Shown: positions 22,007 to 36,554 of the stretch, piece after piece
Layout of the letters: each line of letters starts with the position of its first letter
Position numbering within the stretch: position 1 is the first letter of the stretch
NCBI GenBank assembly: GCA_025917655.1
Contig: CP084612.1
Location: 992,001 to 1,056,000 of the forward strand
From: Chlorella sorokiniana
Lineage: Eukaryota > Chlorophyta > Trebouxiophyceae > Chlorellales > Chlorellaceae
Reading direction: 5' to 3'
DNA length: 64,000 nucleotides
The notes under the pieces: model-generated
Database searches by the model: none
The model's input: the letters and a program-made list of their open reading frames with translations, nothing else
What the model was told of the DNA's origin: nothing
Made by a program: the position numbers and the translations under genes

Positions 22007-24723
22007 GGGCGGCTGGTGGCTGGGCATCAAAGTGTGCCCTTGCAGACCAGCCGCGCCGCCGCCCAGCACAGCTTGAGCGGGGTGCGGGTGCAGCAGGGAT
22101 TGAGCTGCGGCGACGCCGGCAGCATAGCCGTCCGCGGTACCCGCCCCCTTCCCCAGGCTCTGGCGAGATGCAGATGGGGATGGGCGGGTGGCTGCCGCCG
22201 GCGTGGCTGACGTGGGGCGTGTGAGCTGTGGAGGCCTGGCTGGCGGGGTCAAACGTGGGAGCCACGGAGGCCTGGCTGGCGGGTTGGCTGCGGGCATCAA
22301 ACGCAAAGAGGCCCTCGCCCCAGGCGGCGGCGGCGGCGGCTCCGGGCGGTGCGGCGGAGGGCGCAGCACGCGTTTCGTGCCGCGCTGCCGTGGGCTCCAG
22401 CATGCTCCCCAGGCCGGGGCTGCTGCTGAAGTCGGCCAGGGAGAGCACGCCCGGCGAGGGATCCATGCCGTAAGGGGGCCGCCGCCGTGGCGGCTCCGCG
22501 AGGCGACGCTGGGCCGGGGCTGGGCTCTGAGAGCGTGGAGCTGGCATCTGCAGCCCAGGCTGGCGCGGAAGCCACGCCCAGGCTGGGCGTCCGCACGGTA
22601 TCTGGCTCCGACGAGGGCGCGTCGGCGGCGGGCTGGGCCCAGCCGCTCTGCAGAGCTTCGCACACCGCCTCCACGTTGCCCCCATGGCTATCACTTGGGC
22701 CTCCACTTCTTCAGCCGAGGCGCCGTGCTCCGCGGCAGCAGACGCAAGGCTGGCGAGCTCCCTGCACCGTGAGAAGGAGTGTTGCACAGACAGTCGGAGC
22801 GGCATCCGCCAGCCGAAGCATGGGAATGACGAGGCAGCACCGCCGCTCGCGCAACAGCAGCATAGCCGTTTGACAGCCTGTCGGCCTGCCGCAGCCCACC
22901 TGCTCAAGTCGACTTCTTTGCTTTCGGTGCATGGAAGGCTGTCCATGAGCAGCTGAGCCGCCGCTTCCAGGTCGGCGCCCGCGGCGTCGGCGGCCGCCTG
23001 GGCTCGATCAGCTGGAAAGCCCATCTCCAGCAAGGTGTTGAAGGCGTTGGAGCTCTTGAAGGCGCGGAGCAGGCCAAGGGCGTAGGGGGACAGGTCGAGG
23101 GCGTGTGGAGGGGGTTGCTGGCTGTCGCTGGCGAGGGAGGGAGGCAGGGCCGCCCAGGCGGCGCCTTGCAACCAACAGCTGTCCTCCTTCAGGCTCTCCT
23201 GCACAGTGTGGGGCAGGCAGCACACGGGGAGGCCGCTCAGCACGCGGAAAGCCACGGAAAAGGTGCTCGCGACGAGCCGAGAGGCAGGGCACCAACAGGG
23301 TCGATGCATGCAGCTGTGAGACGCGCAGCCTGCGAGGCTCGCCGACACTGCAGTAGTTCTGCTCACAAGCTGGGCTCTCAGAAGAGCTTCGTCGCCGTCA
23401 TGCAAGCGTGCATGCACAGAGGGTGCGTTCTTTTGGCGGCGCGCGTCCATCTTTTCGCCTCCTGACGGGTTGCCCATGCCTGCTGTCGCTCAAGCTGCTC
23501 TTGCTGCACACAGTTGGGCAGTAGCAGGGCGTGAAGCGGGGTGCAGCAAGAGAGGGAGCATATGCTCTGACTGAAGCAGGTGAAGGCGCCCATGAAGCCA
23601 CAGACACACTGAGCACAGCAGCACAGCCGTGCAGCCAGACATGCACACAAGATGGCCGGCCCCCGCAGCACTCGCCTCGGAGTGGGCGCACTGGCAATTG
23701 ATGACGCGACATTCGCCGCTGCCCAGCAAATGGGGGCACAGCCTAAGCTCCAAGGGTAGTTGAGGGCCGGGTGGCAGGCTTTCCCCACCGCCCTTGCCCC
23801 TGGCGCCCCTGGCCGTGCGGGGCTGCGGTCGGCGGGGGCCCAGCAGGCGGGCGGCGGCACCAGCGCCAGGCTGCGGAACAATGTTCGCCCCGCGGGCCAA
23901 GTGGGTGCTGGAGGAAGATGCGGAGGATGCAGGCGTGCCCAGTTTTTTGTGGGGCGGCAACGTGCCAGCCGGAGCAGCGCCGGCCTGCTTCTTGTGCGGA
24001 CGGGCAGGGAGGATGGGCGGTAGCGGGGCTGGTGGCTCCTTGACGGGCTTCACATAGTCTCCGCCTGGGATGGAACCAAAGGAGGTGGGATGAGCGGCGG
24101 AGCTGCAAATGGTAGCTGGCGGTAAGCCGTCGCACTCTGCACAGCACGCAACTCACCGGTGGTGAAGCCAGCGCAGGACGAGGCGGTCAGCTTGCCGTGG
24201 GACGACGCGCTGCCAGGCTGGCGAGCGCCCTGGTCAACGCTCCGTTTCTTGTGCGAGAAGGTGTTAGGGCAAGGCAAGTGCTGCTCGAAAATTTGGACGG
24301 GCTGCTTCCGCGCCCTGCTCTGATACTTTGTCACTGCATTGCTGTTGGTCTTTTCCTTGACCCGAGCAAGCAAGTATGCGATGGCGCACTCTCGGTGGTG
24401 CGAAGAAGTGCCACAGGTGTTACAATGGACTGCAGGGGTGGGAGGGCCAATTGGCATAAGAACACAAGAGCAGACGCAGCTGCGGCCTCAGCTCCTAGCA
24501 GAGGGGGCGGCAAGAAGGCCGCAGGCAGAGGCGGGAAGCGGTCGGGGTGGGCAGGTTTCTCGGCTGGGCGGCTGGAAGCGATCGGGCGAGCTCGCAGCGG
24601 CCTACCGTCAAGATACTCTTCCGCGGTATCGATTTCCTCGCCGCAAACGCCACAGAGGAGAGGGCCGCTGGGATCAGCGGCGACAAAGGCTGCTTGATCA
24701 AGGGCAGGCTTTTCTCGACCCAT
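21953..24723 (-). CDS. zinc-finger/CCCH/UBA-like protein, paralogue A
   Basis: Function unknown; the domains suggest RNA or ubiquitin binding. The ATG at 24723 starts exon 1 (24606-24723) with CGVCGEEIDTAEEYLDG. Exon 2 (24157-24429) has CNTCGTSSHHREC and later LPCPN, giving a C-x2-C...C-x2-C-G-x4-H-x2-C zinc finger. Exon 3 (to 24058) ends in a CCCH finger, CPHLLGSGECRVINCQCAH (C-x8-C-x4-C-x3-H). The next exon starts QEQLERQQAWATRQEAKR after an intron with a GC donor (23504-23675). A UBA-like segment follows (FNTLLEMGFPADRAQAAADA near 22990-23050), then a second helical pair with VEAVCEALQSGW near 22640-22680. The tail is Pro/Ala-rich and ends EEEIDDLMQMLGIA at 21953-21955. Paralogue B at 30158 has the same order and one intron at the same place. 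Some exon borders in the 3' half are unclear. Confidence 0.72.
23504..23675 (-). other. GC-AG intron in paralogue A
   Basis: On the minus strand the CCCH exon ends CACTCCGAG and the intron begins GCGAGT; the acceptor is CAG before CAAGAGCAGCTT. The joined peptide HSEQEQLERQQAW aligns with HSKAEQAEREQEW of paralogue B, where the matching phase-0 intron (31132-31292) has a normal GT donor. Confidence 0.6.
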
Positions 24724-25077
24724 CGTCAGTCACATTAGAGACGGTGCAAGCTGCGAAGGCGCCGGCGAGCACGCCAGAGGCCAGAGCGCCTGCCCACCGC
24801 CTGCAGACCTTTGAAAAGCAGAGCCTGAAAGCTGCTAAGAATGCAAAGACGCGCTACGGTGCGTCAAAATAGCGCACTATGACTGGCCTTCTCGAGGCAC
24901 CGCGATGTCAAATCTGCCCAGTGGGCGACAGCGCGCCGGAACAGGCTTTGCCCAGGGGTGGCCTGAATTGCTAGCCTGGTGTTCTTTAGGACTTCTGCCG
25001 TTGCAGCAAACTGAAGAAAATTTTTACAATCAAATCAAGGGGTTGTGGCGAGACAAGGGACTTGTGGGCTGCACAGG
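24724..25077. promoter_or_regulatory. 3' end of aminotransferase gene and promoter of paralogue A
   Basis: Both neighbouring genes are on the minus strand, so this 354-bp gap should contain the aminotransferase 3' end (TGTAA at 25024-25028 on the minus strand) and the promoter of paralogue A. It is noticeably more AT-rich than nearby exons. Confidence 0.5.
25024..25028 (-). other. candidate poly(A) signal of aminotransferase gene
   Basis: TTACA on the plus strand reads TGTAA on the minus strand, 50 bp past the aminotransferase stop. Confidence 0.6.
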
Positions 25078-28396
<3,319 letters not shown>

Positions 28397-28678
28397 TGGT
28401 AACTGCTTATCAAGATGGCGAGAGTCAATCGAAGAGGCCGATCTTGGTAATGTGATCAGCCTTGTGTCTCGCGGTGTCGAGGTACAGTATTGCCAGACCC
28501 ACGCACCATTTGCGGCATATTTACCTTCCGCAAGCATTTACCCATCCATAACCAACTGATCAAGAGTGGAATTTCGCCCTTCACACATTTCTCCGGGAGT
28601 TGGTCAAAGCGGGCCGCCTCTGCACTCAGCTGAGCTGTTCCGGCGTCTTTGTCAACGAAAATTGGCCTGCGATTGACC
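28397..28678. promoter_or_regulatory. divergent promoter of dapL and enkurin genes
   Basis: This 282-bp interval lies between the dapL ATG (28396, minus) and the likely enkurin ATG (28679, plus). It is compact and clearly more AT-rich than the flanking exons. No named promoter element could be identified. Confidence 0.5.
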
Positions 28679-29845
28679 ATGTCGGAGACGCAATGCGCGG
28701 GTGAAGGGCATCCCTGCCGGGCGGCAGCAGAGCGGCGAGGCAGCCCCGACGGTCGCTCCGCCTGAGCAAGCCTGGGACTGGTGCAGTCGACCCACGCACA
28801 GTGCCATGCTCCCTGCTGGGCGAGAAGACGATACGTGCACACCGCACCATGGGGCCAGGCAGCGGGGAGGAGCCGGTCAGCACCAGCGAGTGGCTCAGGG
28901 CACACGCAAAGGAGCCTGCCCTCCCAGAGCGTGAGCCGAAGCTCGACCGTTGTGGCTGCCGCTATCCGTCGACAGCCGGTTTGCACCTGGATGCGCACGA
29001 AAGTAATCTGGCCGTCACCCCCCTTGCAGCACAAAAGCCGGAGCCCAAGGAGCGGCGCAAGGCGCCCTGCCCGCCAAGGACGATGCGCCGCTCGTTGGGC
29101 TGAGCAGCGGCCGCAACTTTGTGCAGGCCAACGTGCAGGAGGCCGCAGCAGCGCAACCAAAGTACAAGGAGCAGGAGGAGGTGAGGAGCAGGGGCTCAAG
29201 GGGATGAGGCCTTACCTTGCCCGGCAGCCCTGGAGGATCCTGAATTTTCTAACGGGGCTCCGCAGGTGCGGTACGTGTTCAAGCCGCACTTTGGGGAGCT
29301 GCCGCCCTACCTGCGGCAGCGCAAGCAGGAACTGGAAGAGGCGCAGCGCGCTGGGGAGCGAACCCGGTTGCAGCCGCAGGTGGGCCCATGGGGGGGCCCA
29401 GTGGGCGACATGCAGGCTGCGCTTCCATGCCAAGGCCAAAGGGCACGCCTGCCACGCTCTCTGTGCTGCACTGACGACGGCCGTGCGCTCCGCGCTTGTG
29501 AAGGAGGAGCCCGGCGTAACGCTGATCAGCGGCACCGAGCTGGCCGACCTCATCCGCCACCTCAAGCTCAAGTGGCAGTCCATCAACGAGGCATACGTTC
29601 GCCTGCCCTGCGTGCTGGACACCCCCTCCAAGCTTCGCCGCAAGCAGGTGGGCGGTGGGGGCCCGCGTTGGGTGCGCAGCCCGGTCGGCAGGGCTGCAGC
29701 AGTGTGTTCTTTACTTCACCGGAGCATACGAATCGTTATGCTCTCGTTTTGGGTGCTGCAGGAGATGGAGGCGCAGCTGGCAGAAATTGAGCGGGACGTG
29801 CGCATGCTGAGCAAGGCGTCGTCAGTGCGTGTGGCGAGCGGGTGA
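28679..29845 (+). CDS. enkurin (FAP106-like ciliary protein)
   Basis: Enkurin is a ciliary protein, found at the inner junction of doublet microtubules in motile cilia and as a TRP-channel adaptor in sperm. Segments in order: TMGPGSGEEPVSTSEWLRAH with AKEPALPE near 28846-28930, GLSSGRNFVQANVQEAAAAQ near 29095-29155, then the C-terminal enkurin domain: FKPHFGELPPYLRQRKQELE near 29278-29337, ELADLIRHLKLKWQSINEAY near 29538-29597, LDTPSKLRRKQ near 29618-29646 and EMEAQLAEIERDVRML near 29763-29810, with stop at 29843-29845. The charged heptad-like end is a coiled coil. One C must be added to CCC at 29065-29067 to join the KAP and LPAKDDAPLVGL halves, and probably one near 28744. The start is uncertain; the ATG at 28679 is the nearest upstream. 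Confidence 0.8.
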
Positions 29846-29907
29846 CTGCTGGCATGACAGGAATGTTGTTTGGATTCCTCTGGGCTCGATATGGGAATGC
29901 CAACCGT

Positions 29908-29912
29908 TGTAA
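29908..29912 (+). other. candidate poly(A) signal of enkurin gene
   Basis: TGTAA lies 63 bp after the enkurin stop. The rest of 29846-30157 is intergenic and holds the promoter of paralogue B; no other feature was seen. Confidence 0.55.
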
Positions 29913-30157
29913 TGTCCATCTCTTGGAGAGACGCAGCTCAACCTCATGTGACGACGCCTCAGCGTGCAGCTCAGCAGGTGGTGGGGGTGGATGCGCTGGT
30001 CATCACGGCCTGTCGCGTCCAACCGTACATCCCCAGCTAGCTTTTACGGTGTCTAGCTTGTGCAGCCCTGAAAGCGTCTCGCAATCCTTCACCGCGCGAC
30101 GATAACCCACCCAGCCCCTCCCGTTCCCAAATCGTTATTTGTTGCGGCAATTAGGTC

Positions 30158-32549
30158 ATGGGGAGGGGTTTCAAAGGCGCCACAAGCTCCACCGCGTCGT
30201 CCGTCAAGGATGGCGGCGGCAGCACAGCCGGTCGGGCGACGGACGACACCAGCTGCGGCTTGTGCAAGCAGGAGGTAGCGGTGCAGGAGGAGGAGCACAT
30301 TGTTGGGCTGTGCACGTGTTGCGGCAGCGTTCCGTACCACATTCCTTGCGTGCAAGACCACTTGGAGCGCACGCTGCGCTGCCAGATCCGTGAGGGTGGC
30401 TACAACACCAAGGCTTGGGAGAAGGTGCAGCAAAAGATCAAGCAGAGGCCGTGGACCCTGTTCTCACAAAATGGCGGCGCGCAAAAGCTCAAAGTGCAGT
30501 GCCCGGCCTGTCAGGGTACGCCGCAGCGCTGCTCCAAGCTACGCACGTCATCCGTGCATGTTTCCCAACGCTTTGCTGCACGTGGGTGCTTCCAAATTTC
30601 CCCCTCGTCGCGCTCTGCAGAGGGCTTTGTGGATTCCGCCGATGTGGAGAAGCCTGTGAGGAAGCTGCCTGCGCCACTGCCTGCACCCGCCACAAGACAG
30701 CGGGGCCAGCCAGCACCCACCTCAGCCGCCAAGAGGCCGTCAGCACCCGCGCCTGCTCCCCGTCCCATGGCAAAGCCCAAGCTTACTCAACAACAGCAGA
30801 TTCAACAGCAGCTTGCTGTGGCAAGGAGGGAACTGGGCAGTGGCAAGGGTGCAGCTCCTAATCATGTCAGTGGCCAGCCCAGGCAGGGCGGCGCATCCAG
30901 CGGAGGCGTCGCAAGTGTGAGGGCAAGGCAGCACGCCACAGGACGGCCTCCATGGCTGCAGGCAAGAAACCTGTTTCTGCCGCCGTTGCTACGCCCATGC
31001 CATGCAGCGTGGGCGCCAGCTTTGCAGCCCCTGCGCCGACGTCCCAGCGCCGCCCTCCGGCGCAGATGTGTCCCGAGGTGGTGGATGGCGGCGAGTGCTA
31101 CATGTACAGCTGCGAGCACTGCCACAGCAAGGTGAGCTGCCCGGCTTCATTTATGTGTCGTGAACAGTTGAGCTATGTGTCGTGAAGAGTGCCATCCTCT
31201 GCCGTGTCTGTGTCTTTCCCTTGCGGTGCATGCCTGGGCTGCATGCCGGCTGGTGGCAAGGCTGTGATTCCACGTCTCCTCTGTGGCCTCAGGCGGAGCA
31301 AGCTGAGCGCGAGCAGGAATGGCAGGAGGAGCAAGCTGCCAAGCGGAGGGAGGAACGGCAGCAGGAGCTGGAGGAGCACAAGCGTCAGCTGGAAGCTGAT
31401 GCGGCTGCCACGGCAGCCGCCGCCGGGAGGCCGCGCGCGCGGCGGCGCGAGCACCAGGCTCAGCTGCGGCGGGACCTCCTGGCCCGCGAGGAGGCCGCCA
31501 TGCCGCTGTCAGACGACGCCCTGACTCTCATGAAGCGGTGGGTAGCGGGCTGGTGCTTGGGATCCGGCGCTGGCCTGCCCTGGCGTGTGTGGCATGGGTG
31601 CTGGCTTGCACACACCCGCGTCGCCCGCCCCGCCGACGCAGGCACAAGAGGAGAGCCTGCATCTCGGCGTTGACAGACATGGGCTTCGACAGGCAGGCAG
31701 CCGAGACGGCAGCAGAGGCCTGCGGCTGCGAGCCGAGCGCGGCTGCCGCGCTGCTTGCAGAGGGGGAGGGGTCCAGCGGGGCTCTGGCCCTCCCAGCGTT
31801 GTGCGGTGAGCACGGCGGGGTGCGCCTGGTTGCGGGCACTGGCAGGCGTGGTCTGCTGGGTGCAAGCTGCCAGCTGCGCACTCTGTGCACAGGCATTGCG
31901 TGCCTGCCTGCAGGGAAGCGCTTGAGCTGCTTGCAGCCGCACAAAGCTTGGCGCGTCGCCGGCTGCAGTGGAGGCAGCGTTGGTGGCGGCCGCAGGGGAC
32001 TGGGAGCAGGCTGGGTGGGATCTGAGACAACAAGCGCGAATAGAAGGAGAGGCAAGAGCGACGGCCACACTGGAAAGCTTCGACAGCGTTTGTGTGTTGG
32101 CCGCACAGCCCAAGCCCACAACCGAGGCAGAGGCGCAGCCTGCTCGACCGGCGGCGTGCAGCGCTTACGGGCCAGCTTCACAGCCCCCTGCCTGGCAGCC
32201 TCTGAAGCTGGCTGCAGCTGAGAGCGACGGCGCCAGCGCAATCCCTGCTTGGCGGCCCGGCAGCGCCGACGCCAGTTCGGCATCGACACCCGCTGCCAGC
32301 CTTTTGGCTGACGGCTGCGAGAAGCCAGCCCCTGTGGCTGCTGTGCCGCCTGTACCCCACCCCGCCCAAGGCTACGACGCTGGGTTTGCGGCGGGCATTG
32401 CGGCCGCCCTGAAGGCGGCAGCGCCGCCGCAGGAGCCCCTGGCCGCGGCGCTGAGCGCCTGGGCGGCGCCCGCTGCACCACCGCAGCCGCCCCTGGCCCC
32501 CGCCGAGGAGGAGATTGACGACCTGATGCAGATGCTGGGCATCGCTTGA
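30158..32549 (+). CDS. zinc-finger/CCCH/UBA-like protein, paralogue B
   Basis: Function unknown; same architecture as paralogue A. The ATG at 30158 leads to CGLCKQEVAVQEEEHIVG and CTCCGSVPYHIPC (C-x2-C-G-x4-H-x2-C, as in A), then QCPACQG, completing a Cys/His zinc finger within exon 1. A Pro/Ala/Gln linker follows (30640-30930). The CCCH finger CPEVVDGGECYMYSCEHCH (31065-31121) has the same C-x8-C-x4-C-x3-H spacing as A. After a phase-0 intron (31132-31292) comes a long charged helix, AEQAEREQEWQEEQAAKR. The UBA-like segment ALTDMGFDRQAAETAAEACG lies near 31670-31730. A second helical unit, EAALVAAAGDWEQAGWDL, is near 31969-32022, and the last exon runs in one frame to GYDAGFAAGIAAALKAAAP and the terminal EEEIDDLMQMLGIA (stop 32547-32549). 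A frame change near 30915-30960 is a short intron or an indel. Confidence 0.75.
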
Positions 32550-32560
32550 TGCTGTCGGCG
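32496..32560 (+). repeat. 65-bp segment shared with paralogue A (copy B)
   Basis: It is identical to the reverse complement of 21942-22006. It covers the last 17 codons, the TGA stop and 11 bp after it. Confidence 0.95.
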
Positions 32561-32726
32561 TCAAAGGCATCTGGGACTGGCACCATCCATTGCGGAGCAG
32601 GATGTTTGCCTCGCTTGCGCCCTCCCTTGGACCAGCAGGACACCACATTGAGGTGCCTTTGTTTTCTGTTTGTTGTCTCACAACGAGCTTGATCGGAGGC
32701 TGCAGCTAGCTTCCCTGTACATGGAC

Positions 32727-32731
32727 TGTAA
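32727..32731 (+). other. candidate poly(A) signal of paralogue B
   Basis: TGTAA lies 178 bp past the stop. Two further TGTAA copies occur near 32892-32905. The 32550-32917 interval is otherwise a convergent 3' region with TAF4. Confidence 0.5.
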
Positions 32732-32917
32732 TGCCAGCGCATGTTTCCCTGCACCGCAGAGTGTGACAGCCATGGGCACCACCCACTGCCCTGCTGCTTG
32801 CCCCGTCTCGGTGCTATGCCCTTGCCCTGCCCCCGTTCTGCCTTGCCTTGCAGCAATGGTCAACCAACATTGTTCCAACATGCTAGGCATGTAAATGCGA
32901 ATGTAAATGCTCGCTTG

Positions 32918-35900
32918 TCAGCTGGCTGCCTGGGCAGCCGCCGTCCGGCGCCGACCCGCCGAGGCCGGCACGCCGCAGCTACAGAGCGGCGGCGGCGGCG
33001 GGCGCGGCGCGGGCGTGTTGTACAGGCGGTACAGCAGCAGGCTGTAGCGGTACAGCGGGTCCCGCTCCAGCACGGCCACCACGTCCCGCTGGTGGATGGT
33101 GGAGGCGTCGTCGCCGGCGGCGGAGCCACCCATGAGGCGGCCGCGGGCAGGGGCCTGCGCGCTCGGAAGTGAGTAGCAGCGCAGGCAGTCAGGGCTGGGA
33201 TGAGGGCGCTGGGATGAGGGTGGGCAGGTGGCAGGATGGGCAGCGCCCAGCACCCAGCATGCGTCCAGGCAGGCAGGAGAGAGCCCGTCAAGCCCTGCGA
33301 GACCTCCCAAGCCGCTCGCGCGATGCCCAGGCGCAACCCTGACCCACCTTGGTGGAGGCTGTGGCCGCGCCGCCGCTGGCCGCGCCGCCGCCCGACGCAT
33401 CCGAGGCGGCGGCGGAGGCCCCCGGGCCGCCCTCCCCCGACTCGCCGTCGCCGCCGCCACCGCCCTTCTTGCCGCCCTTCTTGCCGCCGCCGCCGCCCTT
33501 CTTGCCCTTTGGGCCCCGGCGCCAGCCTCGCCCTCGCCGCCGCCGCTGGCAGCCGCCGCCGAGCTCCACTTGTCCCACTTGCTGACCTTGCTCTTGGCCT
33601 TGCCGCCGAGCGTGGCCGCCACTGCCGCGTTGGCCATGCGCGCCTGCTCCTTGCCCACTTGCTCCGCCTTGGCTTTCTGCGCCCGCTCCTTCGTCTCCTC
33701 ATCCGCACGCCTGGCAAGCAAGGGGTGGTGTGGAGTGGGTGGGTGGGTGGGTGGGCAGGGGGTGGTGGATAAAGAGTGAGTCTGGGGCAGGGCGAGCGCT
33801 GGCGCGCCAGGCGCAGGCGCCCGGCAGGGTGAGGGCGCGGCGGCGGGATGCGTGGAGCTGCCCTCTGCAAGGCGAGGCGAGGCGGCGGGTGTGCGGCGGG
33901 AACCCGGCGCCGCGCCCCTGCGCGCCGTCTGCCCCCTGCACAGCCCCTCCTCACTTGCTCTCCGCCATGCGCAGCAGCAGCTTGCGCTCCACCTCCGCCT
34001 TGGCCTCCGCCTTGGCCTTCTCCCGCCGCTCGATCTGTGGGTTGTGGTTGGGGGTGGGGACGCGAGTGGAGGAGGGGAAGGGGGGCAGGAGGTAAGGTGG
34101 AGGGCGGCGGGGCGGGCTGGGCGTTTGTGTGCATGTTCCCTGCTCTGCCAGTCTTCAACGGTGGCATACTGGTTGGGGGTCTCCCATAAGCAGGCGTGCT
34201 AGCACCCAGCTGCCAGATATCACGAGCAGCCACACAAGGGCCCCGCGAGCGCCGGTACCCCCGGGCCCACTTGCGCCACGCCGCGGCGCGGGTCCGACGT
34301 GACGGCCATGTCGGGCGCCCGCCGCGCGCGTCCTGCCGGTGCTGGGCGCAGCGCAGGGCGCGCGAGATGATGCCGCTCATGTGCGCCTGGAAGGCCAGCT
34401 GCACAGCCTCAAAGCACGAGTGGCTGACACCCTGCGGAGGGGGTTGAGGGGGGGGGGGGGCGGAGGGGAAGGGGTGGGAAGGCGTTTGCGTCGGCGAGGG
34501 TGCGAGGGAGTGCAAGGCTTTGAGAGAGGGATACACAGCAGCAGGTCAAGGCAGCGAGTGTTGAATGTGCCTGCATTTTGGGCAGCGGCCGCCGCAGTGG
34601 AGCAGGCAGCGGCGGTTTCCTGCGCACCAGGCCGCCGCCGGTGCGCTGGATGGCTCGGTAGAACTCGTTGCCCACCCGCCACTCGCTGCGGGCGTGGATG
34701 GGGTGAGGTGGGGTGGGGAGGGCTGGGTGGGCTTGCCCCTGCTGAAATTGTGTGCTAGCGCAGCAAACCGCACAGCATCGGAGGCGGCCTCGGGAAGCAG
34801 GCAGGCGCGGGGCGGCGGACTGCCGGCCCTCATTCTCAGCCGTGCGCAGGCATCCGGGTCGCTGCGTCGCAGGCACGCGCCTGAGAAACTGCTGGTTGGA
34901 CTGGGTGGCCACCTTGAGGGCGCCCGTGGCGCGGGCGCGTTGCAGCCCTGCGGGCAGAGGGGGCAGAGACGGAGCGGCGACGGGCTGAGCAAGCTTGAGA
35001 GGGAGGGGCGCCTGGGCGCAGGAAGGGGCCCAGCTGGCATGTTGGGGGGCGGAGGGGGCGCTCGCAGGCGAGAAGCAGCAGGAGGGCGGGCGGAGGGCGG
35101 GCTGGCCGCTCCGCCAGAAGCGCTGAAGGGGGCCCGGGGGGTGCAAACGCGGGTGGCAGCGGCGGCCCACCCTCCATCAGCTGGTTGGTTTCCTGGTCAA
35201 AGTCAATGAGCCCATCCACGGTCAGGCCGGTGTCGTCCTCCCGACGCTTGGCTGAGGCACTGGCGGGGGAGGCTCCGGCGCTGCCCCCCACCCCCTTGGC
35301 GCGCTTGGCCTGCGGCTGGTCCAGCCCCTCAGCGCGGCGCTTGCCCCCGGCAGCCGCGGCGGCGGCGGCGGCGGCTTGCTGCCCGGCCACAGTCTGTGCC
35401 GCGCGCAGCTGCTGCTGCAGCGCCGGGCTGGGCCCAGCGGCGCCGGCCTGTGGGGGCCTGGCCTGCCCGGGGCGGCGCCCGCTGCCGAGGGTGTGGGCGA
35501 CGGCGCGCGGCCCGGGAAGGGCGAGGTGGTGCGTGCCCCGGCCCGCCCTGCTGCAGCAGCGCCTGCTGCTGCGCCTGCTGCTGCATGGCAGCGGCTTGGG
35601 CCTGCTGCTGCGCCGCGGGGGTGGGGGCGCCGGCCGCGGGCGCAGGGGAGGCACGCTGCTGCTGCGGCGGCGGCATGGCGCGCTGCGCCGCCTCGTGCCG
35701 CGCCGCCTGCGCACGGGCCCGCTCATACACCTCCGCCCCGTACAGCTGCTTGGCAGCGTCCTTGGCCTGTACCGTCACCTGCACTTGCTCCGCCACCGTT
35801 TTCTGCGGGCCGTGGGGGCGCACGAGAAGGCCCTGAAGGGTGAGTGCGAGGTAGGCCGCTCCCCAAGGTACGCCTTGACCCCCTCCCCACGTTGCTGGCT

Positions 35901-36554
35901 GGCCGCGCGGCGCTGCCCTGCAGCGGGCTGCCTCCCTCTCACCGCAGAAGCCATGCCGGCCTGGTACCTGCCCAGCACCTCCGTCATGGCGGCCTGCTTG
36001 CTGGGGTCGCTGCGCAACAGCAGCATCAGCACCAGGCGGTAGTGCTCAACAACCTGCTGGTGCTGCTGCTGCAAGGGCTGCCCGCCCGGCGGCGCCGACG
36101 CAGCAACCGCCCCGCTGGACACCGCCGACGTGGCGGCGCCCGCCGGCGAGGCCGGCAAGCGTATGCCCGCAGGCGATGAAAGGGCGGGCCCGGGCGGCAG
36201 CGGCGACGCCGGCGGCGCGTGGTGCAGCGACACCCTCTGGCCTGCATCGCAGCACACGCAGGTCTGTGCCATGGCCAAACTGTGTGAGCAAGTAGCTAAG
36301 CCACCCAGAGAAATGTCGGGGGGAAGGGGGCTGCAGGGCGGGGCACAGCGCAGGTTCTCACCCACACCTTGCGGGTAGTGGGCCGTTGGGGCGGCAGCAG
36401 GTGGCGGCACTGCTGTCGTCGTGCCGACGTCGTCCTGCGACAGGGAGAGACATACTTCACCGCTGATCTGATTGATGCCCTCCCAGAACGAGCTAGACGC
36501 TGTTTGGCGCACCTCAAAGTCCAGCATCGCGCCCAGCAGCGCGTCGTCGTCCAT
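32918..36554 (-). CDS. TAF4: TFIID subunit TAF4
   Basis: TAF4 pairs with TAF12 through a histone fold and helps build TFIID for RNA polymerase II transcription. The ATG at 36554 begins MDDDALLGAMLDFEVRQTAS. A helical unit, VVEHYRLVLMLLLRSDPSKQ then AAMTEVLGRYQAG (about 35960-36070), sits where plant TAF4 has its RST domain. A Gln/Ala-rich middle and a basic KRRAEGLDQPQAKRAKG segment follow. The TAF4 C-terminal domain is recognisable: FEAVQLAFQAHMSGIISRAL (34350-34420), MAVTSDPRRGVAQ (about 34270-34310), ERREKAKAEAKAEVERKLLL (about 33970-34030), ERAQKAKAEQVGKEQARMAN (about 33635-33695) and KVSKWDKWSSAA. It ends in DVVAVLERDPLYRYSLLLYR (about 33025-33090), the hallmark C-terminal TAF4 motif. 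The stop is 32918-32920. A one-base break lies near 34320 between two conserved segments. Confidence 0.85.
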
